Shown: positions 6,644 through 14,990 of the stretch, piece by piece
Position numbering within the stretch: position 1 is the stretch's first letter
Layout: the number at the start of each line of letters is the position of its first letter
Origin: an uncultured Asticcacaulis sp.
GTDB taxonomy: Bacteria; Pseudomonadota; Alphaproteobacteria; Caulobacterales; Caulobacteraceae
Assembly (NCBI GenBank): GCA_936940865.1
Contig: CAKZJB010000035.1
Location: 1 to 51,222 of the forward strand
Length of the DNA stretch: 51,222 nt
Direction: 5' to 3'
Translations under genes and position numbers: made by a program
Notes under the pieces: model-generated
What the model saw: only the letters and a program-made list of their open reading frames with translations
What the model was told of the DNA's origin: nothing
Databases searched by the model: none

Positions 6644-9331
6644 ATGGACCAGCCGAGAATCTTCCGTCATCACGCGCTTGTTTGCGCGTCGATGTTAGCG
6701 CTATCAGTTTCTGCGGCCGCCCACGCCGCCGGTCCTGCCTATCTGGACACGAAACTGTCGCCAGAGGCGCGGGCCAAGGACATCGTGTCGCGCCTGACGC
6801 TTGAGGAAAAAGCCGCGCAGATGCAGGACAATGCGCCGGCCATCCCGCGTCTGGGCATCAGCCGCTACGGCTGGTGGAATGAAGTGCTGCACGGCGTCGC
6901 CCGCGCCGGCCACGCCACCGTCTTTCCGCAGGCCATCGGACTGGCGGCGACCTGGGATACGAAACTGATGGACGATGTCGGCAGCGTCATCGCCGTCGAA
7001 GGCCGCGCCAACCGAGACCTCGCGCTGGCGCGCGACGCATCCGGCACCGACCGCTATTTCGGCGTCAACTACTGGTCGCCCAATATCAACATTTTCCGCG
7101 ATCCGCGCTGGGGCCGAGGCCAGGAGACGTACGGCGAAGACCCCTACCTGACCGGCCATATGGCGGTCGCCTTCATCCACGGCATCCAGGGAGACGACGA
7201 CAGTTACTGGAAGGGCGCGGCCACGCCCAAGCATTTCGCCGTCCATTCGGGGCCCGAGCCCCTGCGCCACGGCTTCAATGTCGATCCCTCGCCCTTCGAC
7301 CTGGAAGACACCTATCTGCCGGCCTTCCGTTCGGCCATCGTCGACGGCCACGCGCGCAGCCTGATGTGCGCCTATAACGCGGTCGACGGCGCGCCTGCCT
7401 GCGCCAATCCGCTGCTGGAAGGGCGCATCCGCCACGACTGGGGCTTCAAGGGCTTCATCGTCACCGACTGCGACTCGATCGACGACATGGTCACCGGCCA
7501 CAAGTCCGAGCCCGACCACGCCCATGCCTCGGCGGCGGGCGTCAAGGCCGGCGCCGACCTCGATTGCGGCAGTTCCTACGCCGCCCTGCCCGAGGCCGTG
7601 GAGAAAGGCCTGATCCCCGAAGCCGATCTCGACAGGTCGCTAATCCGCCTGATGGCGGCGCGCATCCGCATGCAGACGCTCGACAACCGCACGGACAGCA
7701 CGCCCGCATCCGAGATCAATTCGCCGCAGCACCGCGCCCTGGCGCTGAAGGCGGCGCGGGAAGCCATGGTCCTCCTGAAGAACGACAAGGGCCTGCTGCC
7801 GCTGCACGGCGTCCATCGCGTGGCCGTCATCGGCCCGAACGCGGCGAACCTGCAAAGCATCGAGGGCAACTATACGGGCGTGCCGGTCGATCCCACCCTG
7901 CCGCTGGATGCCCTCCGCCGGTATTTCGGCGAGGCGAACGTCGCGTATGCCGCGGGCGCCCCGCTGACCGCCGGCATGCGCATGCCGGTCCCGGAGACCT
8001 TCCTGCACCCGGCCGCCGACAGCAGCGACACCGGGCTCAAGGGCGAATACTACGCCAATCTCGATTTTTCGGGAACGCCGGCCGTCACGCGCACCGACCC
8101 GCTGATCAATTTCGACTTCTACCACACGGCCCCGGCCATCCCGGGCTTCAAGCCACTCGGTTTCTCCATCCGCTGGAGCGGCGTCGTCACCCCGCCCAAG
8201 CCCGGCACCTACCAGATCGGCTTCCGCATGACGACGCCGATGCCGAAGAAGGGCGCGCCCCTGCCCGACGTCAAGGTTTGGATCGACGACAAGCTGGTGC
8301 TCGACCCGGAAATCGCCGGCGTGACAGCCTCGCCCGTTCCGTGCGTCAGCGACAGCTGTCCGGCGCCCGGCCACCTGGTCGACGTGACATTTGCCGATAC
8401 GCAACCCCACACGGTGCGCATCGACTATGTGCGCCGCCACGACGACCGCATCACCGCCTTCGAATGGATCGCGCCGCGACAGCCCCTGATCGACGGCGCA
8501 GTCAAGGCGGCGCAAGACTCGGACGCCGTCATCGCCTTTGTCGGCCTTTCGCCCGACCTCGAAGGCGAGGAGATGAAGGTCAACTTCCCGGGCTTTACCG
8601 GCGGCGACCGCACCAGCCTCAACCTGCCTCAGGCCCAGGTCGACATGCTGAAGGCCGTCAAGGCCACCGGCAAGCCGTTGATCGTCGTCTACCTGACCGG
8701 CGGACCGATCACCGATCCGTGGGTCGAACAGAATGCCGATGCGTTGCTGCAGGCCTGGTATCCGGGCGAAGCCGGCGGCACGGCCATCGCCGACGTTCTG
8801 ACCGGCAAATATAATCCGTCGGGCCGGCTGCCCTACACCGTCTATGCCGACCTGAGCGAACTGCCGCCCTTCGAGGACTATTCGGTCGCCAACCGCACCT
8901 ACCGCTATTTCAAGGGCAAGGTGCTGCATCCGTTCGGCTACGGCCTGAGCTACACCCGTTTCACCTACGGCACGCCCAAACTGAAAGCGTCCGTAAAGGC
9001 CGGCGCCGGCGTGCCCGTCAGCGTCGCGGTGACCAATGCCGGCAAGACCGACGGCGACGAGGTCGTGCAGCTCTATGTCACCAAGCCAAAAGGCTACCGC
9101 ACCGCGTCGCACGTCCTGGCGGGCTTCCGGCGCGTCGCGCTCAAGGCCGGCGAGACGAAGACAGTGACGATGACGCTTGGCGCCAGAGACCTGTCTCAGC
9201 CGGACGAAAAGGGCGTACGCAAGGTGCTGCCGGGCCTGTATCGCATCTGGACCGGCGGCGGCCAGCCCGGCATGTCCGAAGGCCATTCCGCCACCCTGTC
9301 CGTGGCGGGCACCGTCACCTTGCCGGAATAG
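6644..9331 (+). CDS. Secreted GH3 beta-xylosidase/beta-glucosidase with PA14 insert
   Basis: An 895-residue glycoside hydrolase family 3 enzyme that removes terminal sugars from plant-derived oligosaccharides, probably in the periplasm. A signal peptide ends near residue 28 (SAAAHA-A). The N-terminal barrel carries the nucleophile D275 in VTDCDSI, a variant typical of xylosidase/arabinofuranosidase-like GH3 members rather than the SDW of many glucosidases. Further conserved pieces are NIFRDPRWGRGQETYGEDP and KHFAVHSGPE. A PA14 carbohydrate-binding domain (about residues 465-605) is inserted in the second domain, and a fibronectin-III-like domain closes the protein (about 790-880, DEVVQLYVT). 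The start has a GAGG site about eight bases upstream. Rare Leu codons TTA and CTA near codons 17-20 coincide with an operator-like palindrome. Substrate (xylo-, arabino- or gluco-oligomer) cannot be fixed from sequence alone. Confidence 0.93.
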   Translation: MDQPRIFRHHALVCASMLALSVSAAAHAAGPAYLDTKLSPEARAKDIVSRLTLEEKAAQMQDNAPAIPRLGISRYGWWNEVLHGVARAGHATVFPQAIGLAATWDTKLMDDVGSVIAVEGRANRDLALARDASGTDRYFGVNYWSPNINIFRDPRWGRGQETYGEDPYLTGHMAVAFIHGIQGDDDSYWKGAATPKHFAVHSGPEPLRHGFNVDPSPFDLEDTYLPAFRSAIVDGHARSLMCAYNAVDGAPACANPLLEGRIRHDWGFKGFIVTDCDSIDDMVTGHKSEPDHAHASAAGVKAGADLDCGSSYAALPEAVEKGLIPEADLDRSLIRLMAARIRMQTLDNRTDSTPASEINSPQHRALALKAAREAMVLLKNDKGLLPLHGVHRVAVIGPNAANLQSIEGNYTGVPVDPTLPLDALRRYFGEANVAYAAGAPLTAGMRMPVPETFLHPAADSSDTGLKGEYYANLDFSGTPAVTRTDPLINFDFYHTAPAIPGFKPLGFSIRWSGVVTPPKPGTYQIGFRMTTPMPKKGAPLPDVKVWIDDKLVLDPEIAGVTASPVPCVSDSCPAPGHLVDVTFADTQPHTVRIDYVRRHDDRITAFEWIAPRQPLIDGAVKAAQDSDAVIAFVGLSPDLEGEEMKVNFPGFTGGDRTSLNLPQAQVDMLKAVKATGKPLIVVYLTGGPITDPWVEQNADALLQAWYPGEAGGTAIADVLTGKYNPSGRLPYTVYADLSELPPFEDYSVANRTYRYFKGKVLHPFGYGLSYTRFTYGTPKLKASVKAGAGVPVSVAVTNAGKTDGDEVVQLYVTKPKGYRTASHVLAGFRRVALKAGETKTVTMTLGARDLSQPDEKGVRKVLPGLYRIWTGGGQPGMSEGHSATLSVAGTVTLPE
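6693..6706 (+). promoter_or_regulatory. LacI-family-type operator inside the GH3 signal-peptide codons
   Basis: TGTTAGCGCTATCA fits the TGnTAnCGnTAnCA palindrome bound by LacI-family regulators of xylose and other sugar genes in Caulobacter-like bacteria. It lies 49 bases inside the reading frame and forces the otherwise rare codons TTA and CTA. It could act as a downstream roadblock operator. Confidence 0.5.
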
Positions 9332-9335
9332 GATC

Positions 9336-10103
9336 ATGGGAACAGCCATAGTCACCGCCGGCGGCAGCAATCTCGGCGCCGCCATCTCCCTGGGTCTGGC
9401 GGCCCAGGGCCACGACGTCGTCATCACCTGCCTGAACGATCCGGCCGAATACGGCGGCACGCTCGGGCGCATCGAGGCCCTGGGCCGCCGGGCCTGGGCG
9501 GTCAAAAGCGATGTCGGCGCCAAGGCCGATGTCGACCGGCTCTTTGCCTGGTTCGGCGACGCGATCGCCCCCGCTCCGGATATTCTGGTCAACAATGCCG
9601 GGGTGCAGACCTGGGCTTCGTTTCTCGATCTTGAAGAGGCCGACTGGGACCGGGTCATCCGCACCAATCTCAAGGGGACCTTCCTCAACACCCAGGCGGC
9701 GGCGAAGATGATGGTCGCCGCCAAACGTCCCGGCCGCATCGTCAATATCGGCTCGGGCTGCGGCCAGACGCCGTTTTTAAACCTGGTCGACTACACGGCG
9801 TCGAAGGGCGGCATCGAAATGCTGACCAAATCGGCGGCGGTCGAGCTTGGGCCCTATGGCATCGGGGTCAACTGCGTGGCGCCGGGCTCGATCGAGACCG
9901 AACGCACCAAGCTGGAAGCGCCCGACTATGCCCGCGACTGGTCGCGCATCACGCCCTTGCGCCGCATCGGCACGCTCGATGACGTCGCCAATGCCGTCTG
10001 TTTCCTGACGGACGAACGCTCGGGCTTCATCACCGGCCAGACCCTGACGGTCGATGGCGGGGTGTTCACCCAGACCAACTGGCCGCATGAGGGCTATTCT
10101 TAA
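9336..10103 (+). CDS. Short-chain dehydrogenase/reductase
   Basis: A 255-residue SDR-family NAD(P)-dependent oxidoreductase. It has a glycine-rich cofactor loop in a variant form (VTAGGSNLGAAI instead of TGxxxGxG), NNAG (residue about 86), catalytic Y153 and K157 (DYTASK), and the C-terminal TGQTLTVDGG typical of classical SDRs. The start at 9336 is four bases after the GH3 stop, so the two genes are almost certainly co-transcribed. This suggests oxidation of a sugar released by the hydrolase, but substrate specificity cannot be read from the sequence. Its stop overlaps the stop of the convergent dehydrogenase gene in a shared TTAA. Confidence 0.88.
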   Translation: MGTAIVTAGGSNLGAAISLGLAAQGHDVVITCLNDPAEYGGTLGRIEALGRRAWAVKSDVGAKADVDRLFAWFGDAIAPAPDILVNNAGVQTWASFLDLEEADWDRVIRTNLKGTFLNTQAAAKMMVAAKRPGRIVNIGSGCGQTPFLNLVDYTASKGGIEMLTKSAAVELGPYGIGVNCVAPGSIETERTKLEAPDYARDWSRITPLRRIGTLDDVANAVCFLTDERSGFITGQTLTVDGGVFTQTNWPHEGYS

Positions 10104-10855
10104 AGCACCGACAACAGCCCGCCGTCGACATGGATGGTCTGGCCGTTGACGAAGTCCGAAGCCGGCGACGCCAGGAACACCGCGATGCCGTGCAGGTCTT
10201 CCAGCCGCCCCCAGCGCCCGGCGGGGGTGCGTTTCCTAAGCCAGGCGTCGAATTCCGGATCTTCGTAAAGCGCCTTGTTGAGCGGCGTCACGAAATAGCC
10301 GGGACCGATGGCGTTGACCTGGATGCCGTGCCTGGCCCAGTCGGCGCACATGCCCTTGGTCAGGTTGCGGATGGCGCCCTTGCTGGCCGTATAGGGCGCG
10401 ATGGTCGGCCGTGCGGCTTCCGATTGCACCGAGGCGATGTTGATGATCTTGCCGCGCCCGCGTTTAATCATATGCCGCGCCACGGCCTGGCCGACATAGA
10501 AGACGCTGTCGACATTGGCCGCCATCAGGGCGCGCCAGTCCCCGGGTTCGAAATCCTCGAGCGGCTTGCGTTTCTGGATTCCGGCATTGTTGACCAGGAT
10601 GTCGATGACGACGCCCGAGGCTTCGAACCCGTCGACGGCGGCGCGCACCGCCTCGACATCGGTGACGTCGAAGACGGAGGTCAGCACATCGGCGCCGTCC
10701 GCCCGCAACCGGCGTGCCGCGTCTTCGAGCGGCTCAGGCCTGCGTCCATTGAGAATGATGCGCGCGCCGGCATTCGCCAGTCCTTCGGCGATTGCCAGGC
10801 CGATCCCCTGCCCCGACCCCGTGATCAGCGCCGTCTTGCCGCTTAAGTCGAACAT
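10100..10855 (-). CDS. Gluconate 5-dehydrogenase-like SDR
   Basis: A 251-residue SDR closest in flavour to gluconate 5-dehydrogenases (IdnO/Gno). The opening MFDLSGKTALITGSGQGIG has the TGxxxGIG loop at 12-19 and the NGR segment (36-38) that in this group favours NADP. NNAG is at 89-92, S142 and the catalytic pair Y155/K159 (YTASK) follow, and the C-terminus has NGQTIHVDGG. The start at 10855 is chosen for the GGAGGG site just upstream; an ATG at 10870 has none. It lies 57 bp downstream of, and on the same strand as, the sugar-binding protein gene, so the two may be one unit for uptake sensing and oxidation of a sugar acid. The exact substrate is inferred. Confidence 0.8.
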   Translation of the reverse strand: MFDLSGKTALITGSGQGIGLAIAEGLANAGARIILNGRRPEPLEDAARRLRADGADVLTSVFDVTDVEAVRAAVDGFEASGVVIDILVNNAGIQKRKPLEDFEPGDWRALMAANVDSVFYVGQAVARHMIKRGRGKIINIASVQSEAARPTIAPYTASKGAIRNLTKGMCADWARHGIQVNAIGPGYFVTPLNKALYEDPEFDAWLRKRTPAGRWGRLEDLHGIAVFLASPASDFVNGQTIHVDGGLLSVL

Positions 10856-10912
10856 GGGGCCCTCCGTCATCAGAAATCCGCAGGCTTAACGGGGTTTGCT
10901 GCCGGGGGGAAG

Positions 10913-11854
10913 TCAGGGTTGCGAGGCGTACTGCGCGATATTGCCGGGCAGCACGATATCGTACGGCACCCATTCGTAAAGCTGGGCATAGCCGCCCTCA
11001 GCCATGGTCCTGGCGTTCAGCAGCGCCATATGCGCCATGGCGGCCGTGTCCTGGCGCATGGTGACGGCCAGGTCGCCCGATTTCACGCCGTCGAGCCCGT
11101 GCGACGTGCCGTCATTGCCGCCGACAAAGACCTTGCCGTTGGGGATGCCGTGCTTGTGCAGCGCCGTGACCGCGCCCAGCGCCATTTCGTCGCTGTTGGC
11201 GGCGATGGCGTCGATGCGGATGCCCTTGTCCAGCCACTGCGTTACCAGCTGTTCGGCGGTGTCGCGGCTCCAGTGCGCGCTTTCGGACGCCACCAGCGTC
11301 AGGCCGGGATGGGTCGCCAGGATTTCCTTGATGCCCTGGGTGCGGTCGTCGGTCGCGGCGTGGCCGTCCTCGCCGCGAATGACGGCAACATTGCCCTGGC
11401 CGTTGATGGCGCGGGCCAGCATGCGCATCTGCAGGCGGCCGGCGACGATGTCGTTGCAGGCGACGATCGATACCTTGCCGGTAAATTCCGCGCCCGGCGG
11501 CGGGGTGTTGACAAACACCAGCGGAATGCCCGCCTTGCGCACACGGTCGAGGGCGTGTTGCCCGGCAGCGTCATCGACCGTCAGCACCATGATGGCGTCG
11601 TATTTCTTCGCTACGGCCTCATCGATCTGGCGTTGCTGCGTGGCGCTGTCGCCGCCGGCCAGTTCCAGCGTCACCTCGACGCCATTGTCGGCCTGGTCCT
11701 CGCGCAGGACGGCGTCGCGGATACCGTCGATGAACTTTTCCGATCGCGACAGCGTGACGTAGATTCGCGTCGCCGCGTCGGCGCTGCCTGCGCTCAACGC
11801 TCCCATCAGTCCCGCGGCCGCAGCCAGGAGGACCAGCAACCCTAAATGCTTCAT
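10913..11854 (-). CDS. Periplasmic sugar-binding protein (Peripla_BP_4, RbsB-like), no transporter adjacent
   Basis: A 313-residue exported binding protein. A signal peptide (residues 1-27, ending SADAA) is followed by the two-lobed ribose/galactose-type periplasmic binding fold: VTLSRSEKFIDGIRDAV at the first strand/helix, VLTVDDAAGQ, a FVNTPPPG hinge segment and ANSDEMALGAV near residue 225. In its family it would bind a monosaccharide and deliver it to an ABC permease or a chemoreceptor/kinase. No ATPase or permease gene lies within the window, so it either works with distant genes or serves as a sensor. The gene is divergent from the galactanase, with a LacI-type operator between them. 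Confidence 0.87.
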   Translation of the reverse strand: MKHLGLLVLLAAAAGLMGALSAGSADAATRIYVTLSRSEKFIDGIRDAVLREDQADNGVEVTLELAGGDSATQQRQIDEAVAKKYDAIMVLTVDDAAGQHALDRVRKAGIPLVFVNTPPPGAEFTGKVSIVACNDIVAGRLQMRMLARAINGQGNVAVIRGEDGHAATDDRTQGIKEILATHPGLTLVASESAHWSRDTAEQLVTQWLDKGIRIDAIAANSDEMALGAVTALHKHGIPNGKVFVGGNDGTSHGLDGVKSGDLAVTMRQDTAAMAHMALLNARTMAEGGYAQLYEWVPYDIVLPGNIAQYASQP

Positions 11855-11894
11855 GTCCTGAACGCCCTGTTTATTATCGTTTGCAACATGATCC

Positions 11895-11910
11895 CTGAAA
11901 TCGGTTTCAG
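11895..11910. promoter_or_regulatory. LacI/GalR-type operator between binding-protein and galactanase genes
   Basis: CTGAAATCGGTTTCAG: arms CTGAAA/TTTCAG around a CG centre, matching the general TGaAAnCGnTTtCA form of LacI-family sites. It lies 41 bp upstream of the binding-protein start and 163 bp before the galactanase. A second, weaker half-site (ATCGTTTGCAAC) lies at 11876-11887. Confidence 0.55.
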
Positions 11911-12072
11911 AAACGTCAATAGCATTCGGTCTGCGGATTCATGGCGTTGTTTTTAAAGGGCTTTATAGTTTTCAATCAGAACCCGCGGCGGAAAGAACCG
12001 CTGTTATGCATCTTATTCGATGAAGGCCGGAATACACGGTCCTCACTAATGCTCTGAAACAGGGAGTTCACC

Positions 12073-13071
12073 ATGCTATCGAAAATCCTGCGCGCTGCCC
12101 TCGCGGCGGCGGCACTGGTTGCGTGCGCCTTGCCCATCGCCTCTCATGCCCAGACCTGGGCCGGCGGCTCCGACGTCAGTTGGGTCGACCAGGAGGAATC
12201 CTCGGGCTACAAGTTCTACAACAGCTCGGGCACCCAGACCGATCCGTTCGTCCTGCTGAAAAACCTCGGCATCAACGCCATCCGACTGCGCGTCTGGGTC
12301 AATCCGTCGGGCGGCTGGAACAATGGCGCCGACACGCTGTACATGGCCAAGCGCGCCATCGCGCAGGGCCAGCGCGTCATGATCGACTTCCACTATTCCG
12401 ACAGCTGGGCCGATCCCGGCAAGCAGACCATTCCCGCCGCCTGGACCGATCACAGCCTGGCGGCCCTGCAGTCCAAGGTCTATCAGCATACCTACGACAT
12501 CCTGACCTATCTCAAGACCAATGGCGTCACCGTCACCTGGGTGCAGGTCGGCAACGAGATCAATTCGGGCCTGCTGTGGCCGACCGGGTCCACGTCCAAC
12601 TTCTCCAACGTGGCGGCGCTGACCAACCAGGGCTATGCGGCGACCAAGGCGGTCTTTCCGTCGGCCCAGGTCATCATCCACCTGGCCAACGCCTATGACG
12701 ATGCGACCTTCCGCTGGTTCTTCGACAACTTCAAGGCGGCCGGTGGCAAGTGGGACATCACCGGCATGTCGCATTATCCGTCGACGTCGAACTGGTCGAC
12801 GCGCAACAGCCAGGCCGGCACCACCATGAACGACGTGGCGTCGCGCTATTCGAAACCCGTCATGATCGTCGAGGTCGGCATGGACTATTCGCAGCCCGCG
12901 ACCGCCAAGAGCATGGTCGCCGACATCATCGCCCGCAACAAGGCGGTACCGTCGAGCCGCGGCGTCGGCGTCTTCTACTGGGAGCCCGAAGCCTATCCAA
13001 ACTGGCAAGGCTACACCATGGGTGCGCTTACCAGCGCAGGCAAGTTTACGGCGGCCATGGATCCGTTCTAA
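12073..13071 (+). CDS. ganB: GH53 arabinogalactan endo-beta-1,4-galactanase
   Basis: A 332-residue secreted enzyme that cuts beta-1,4-galactan side chains of pectin. The signal peptide ends near residue 26 (ASHA-Q). Family GH53 features are the opening GGSDVSWVDQEE, IRLRVWVNPSGG, MIDFHYSDSWADPGKQ, the acid/base E162 in QVGNEINSGLLWP, and the nucleophile E267 in IVEVGMDYS. The tail YWEPEAYPNWQG is also typical. The length matches a compact single-domain GH53 with no carbohydrate-binding module. The start has GGGAG six bases upstream. It is followed after 35 bp by a lipoprotein gene. Together with the divergent binding protein and its operator it suggests a galactan-use locus. Confidence 0.93.
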   Translation: MLSKILRAALAAAALVACALPIASHAQTWAGGSDVSWVDQEESSGYKFYNSSGTQTDPFVLLKNLGINAIRLRVWVNPSGGWNNGADTLYMAKRAIAQGQRVMIDFHYSDSWADPGKQTIPAAWTDHSLAALQSKVYQHTYDILTYLKTNGVTVTWVQVGNEINSGLLWPTGSTSNFSNVAALTNQGYAATKAVFPSAQVIIHLANAYDDATFRWFFDNFKAAGGKWDITGMSHYPSTSNWSTRNSQAGTTMNDVASRYSKPVMIVEVGMDYSQPATAKSMVADIIARNKAVPSSRGVGVFYWEPEAYPNWQGYTMGALTSAGKFTAAMDPF

Positions 13072-13106
13072 ATAGCACCCAACGACAAAAGGGAGCCGCC
13101 ACGTCC

Positions 13107-13472
13107 ATGATCCGACCGATCAAATCGATTGCCGCCGTCTGTCTTCTGACCGCCCTCGTCGCAGCCTGCGGCGGCGGCTCCCCTCCGTCTTCGCCATCCT
13201 CGTCCGCGCCGCCACAATCGCCGGCGCCCCAGAATTCCGCGTCGGCCGCCCCCGCGTCCGACGCGGCTGCCTCTGCGCCCGTCGCCGACGGCGACGTCCC
13301 GCCCCACGACGACTATTCCGATCAATATCCCGCGCCGGCCACGGCGGATGCCCAGGCGACCGACACCCAGGCCCAGCAGGACAATTATTACGGCCGGCCC
13401 GCGCCCCAGACGCAGAAGCAGGATGACCCGCAGGCCCAGTGGAAGGCCCGGCGCGACGGCAACAATGGGTAG
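13107..13472 (+). CDS. Small proline/alanine-rich lipoprotein
   Basis: A 121-residue exported protein with a lipoprotein signal (residues 1-21, lipobox LVAAC, lipidated C21) followed by a low-complexity Ser/Pro/Ala/Gln tail without predicted fold. The tail is acidic in the middle (DVPPHDDYSDQYP) and basic at the end (KARRDGNNG). There is no Asp at position +2, so outer-membrane sorting is expected. It sits 35 bp after the galactanase gene and has a GGGAG site eleven bases before the ATG, so co-expression is likely. Function unknown; it could be a surface tether or simply a fast-evolving envelope protein. Confidence 0.75.
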   Translation: MIRPIKSIAAVCLLTALVAACGGGSPPSSPSSSAPPQSPAPQNSASAAPASDAAASAPVADGDVPPHDDYSDQYPAPATADAQATDTQAQQDNYYGRPAPQTQKQDDPQAQWKARRDGNNG

Positions 13473-13543
13473 ACCGTAATCTTGCCGCGATCCGTCCAAG
13501 GCTGTATCGCATCGGTTTCGACCGAGATACCGGATAACGCGAC

Positions 13544-14665
13544 ATGCTGTCCCTGCCCAAGACACTCGAAGCCTTCTATCCCCGCCCGATGGCGGTGAAC
13601 TTCCAGGAGCGCCTGCGCGGCGCGCTCGGCGGGGCCCTGGGCGTCGCCTTTACGGCCGCCACCAGCCTGTATCTTGGGTCGCTGCTGCACCTGTCGCCCT
13701 GGCTGGTCGCGCCCGTCGGCGCCAGCGCCGTCCTGGTCTATGCCGTGCCGTCCAGCCCGCTGGCCCAGCCCTGGTCGGTCGTCGGCGGCAATACCATCTC
13801 GGCCATCATGGGCCTGATCGCCTGCAACCTCGTGCCGGACCCGGTACTGGCCGCCAGCCTGGCGGTCGGCCTGGCCATCGCCGGCATGTTCGCTGGACGC
13901 TGCCTGCATCCGCCGGGCGGCGCCATGGCCCTGCTGGTCGTGCTGACCCATACCAAGGCCCCGGTCTTCGCCGCATTTCCGGCCTTCACCAATTCCATGC
14001 TGCTGGTCGGCTTCGGCCTGCTCTACAACAACCTGACGCGCCGTCCCTATCCCCATCATATCCTGGCCGCACCAAAACAGGCCTCGGGCCTGCTGCGCGT
14101 CAGCGAGACCGACTTCGCCGAGGCCCTGGCGCAGCACAACGAGGTCGTCGACATCGACTTCGAGGAACTGAGCCAGATCGTCCGCGCCAGCGAACTGATC
14201 GCCTATCGCCGCATGGCGGGTGCCATGACATGCGCCGACCTTATGACGGCGGACCCGATCACCGCTGCCTTCGGCACCCACCTGCGGGACGCCTGGCAGA
14301 TCATGCAGCGCCACGACATCAAGGCGCTGCCCGTCGTCGATCGCGCCCGGCGCGTGCAGGGCCTGCTGACACACGACGACTTCCATCGCGAAGCCGCGAA
14401 GCTGGATCCGGCCGATCCTCAAGCGGGGCTGATGCGCCTGCTGGAGCCCGCGACGACGACGCACAGTGACAAGCCCGAAGCCGCCGGCCAGATCATGGAT
14501 CTCGTCTTCGCCACCGTTGCCGCGTCCGAACCCGCCGAGCACCTGATGCAGAAATTCTTCCAGGGCGACCACCGCCACGTCGTCGTGCTTGACGAGCGGC
14601 AGAAGCTGGCCGGCATCGTCAGCGCCTCCGACGTCATGCGCACCCTGTTCCACCGCGCGGCGTAA
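13544..14665 (+). CDS. HPP-family membrane protein with tandem CBS domains
   Basis: A 373-residue protein. Residues 25-165 hold about four hydrophobic segments of the HPP family, with the signature CLHPPGGAMAL at 120-130. Residues about 225-370 form a CBS pair (MTADPITA, IMQRHDIKALPVVD, and later VVVLDERQKLAGIVSASDVMRTLF), which usually binds adenine nucleotides. HPP proteins are thought to move nitrite or other small anions in some organisms; the substrate here is unknown. The ribosome site is weak. It is preceded by a 71-bp gap and does not obviously belong to the galactan locus. Confidence 0.85.
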   Translation: MLSLPKTLEAFYPRPMAVNFQERLRGALGGALGVAFTAATSLYLGSLLHLSPWLVAPVGASAVLVYAVPSSPLAQPWSVVGGNTISAIMGLIACNLVPDPVLAASLAVGLAIAGMFAGRCLHPPGGAMALLVVLTHTKAPVFAAFPAFTNSMLLVGFGLLYNNLTRRPYPHHILAAPKQASGLLRVSETDFAEALAQHNEVVDIDFEELSQIVRASELIAYRRMAGAMTCADLMTADPITAAFGTHLRDAWQIMQRHDIKALPVVDRARRVQGLLTHDDFHREAAKLDPADPQAGLMRLLEPATTTHSDKPEAAGQIMDLVFATVAASEPAEHLMQKFFQGDHRHVVVLDERQKLAGIVSASDVMRTLFHRAA

Positions 14666-14990
14666 TAGCTGCGGTATTCCGTTTTTTTAGCTCAAGCGCC
14701 AGCCCGGGCGCGCGCAAACCTGCGCGTCGGCCAAGGGCACAAAAAGTCGCGCCCTTGCCAACAGCTCAATCGCTGCTGGAGCTCTTCCCAAAGAAAAACA
14801 TCCGACACCTCTACTGCGAACAATACTTCCGGACACGGCTCCGGAAGCATATCCGCCACATTTGAGACTGAGACCACCCAATTTGTTACGGGGTCGAAGC
14901 GACCTTTCACAGCCGACGTACAGACGACTTAATGCCGCCGGGCTCGTTTTCCATGTTCCGGACAATCTCTTTGACCGGAATTGCCGCTTC
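14666..14990. other. 325-bp intergenic region before the autotransporter
   Basis: No gene seen. At 14682-14700, tttttttagctcaagcgcc is an inverted, near-identical copy of the left part of the dispersed element (GGCGTTTGAGCT plus A-run) found at 5.7 and 43.2 kb, without its palindrome. At 14826-14847 a perfect 8-bp dyad (CTTCCGGA-N6-TCCGGAAG) may be an operator or leader hairpin for the autotransporter gene. Confidence 0.5.
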
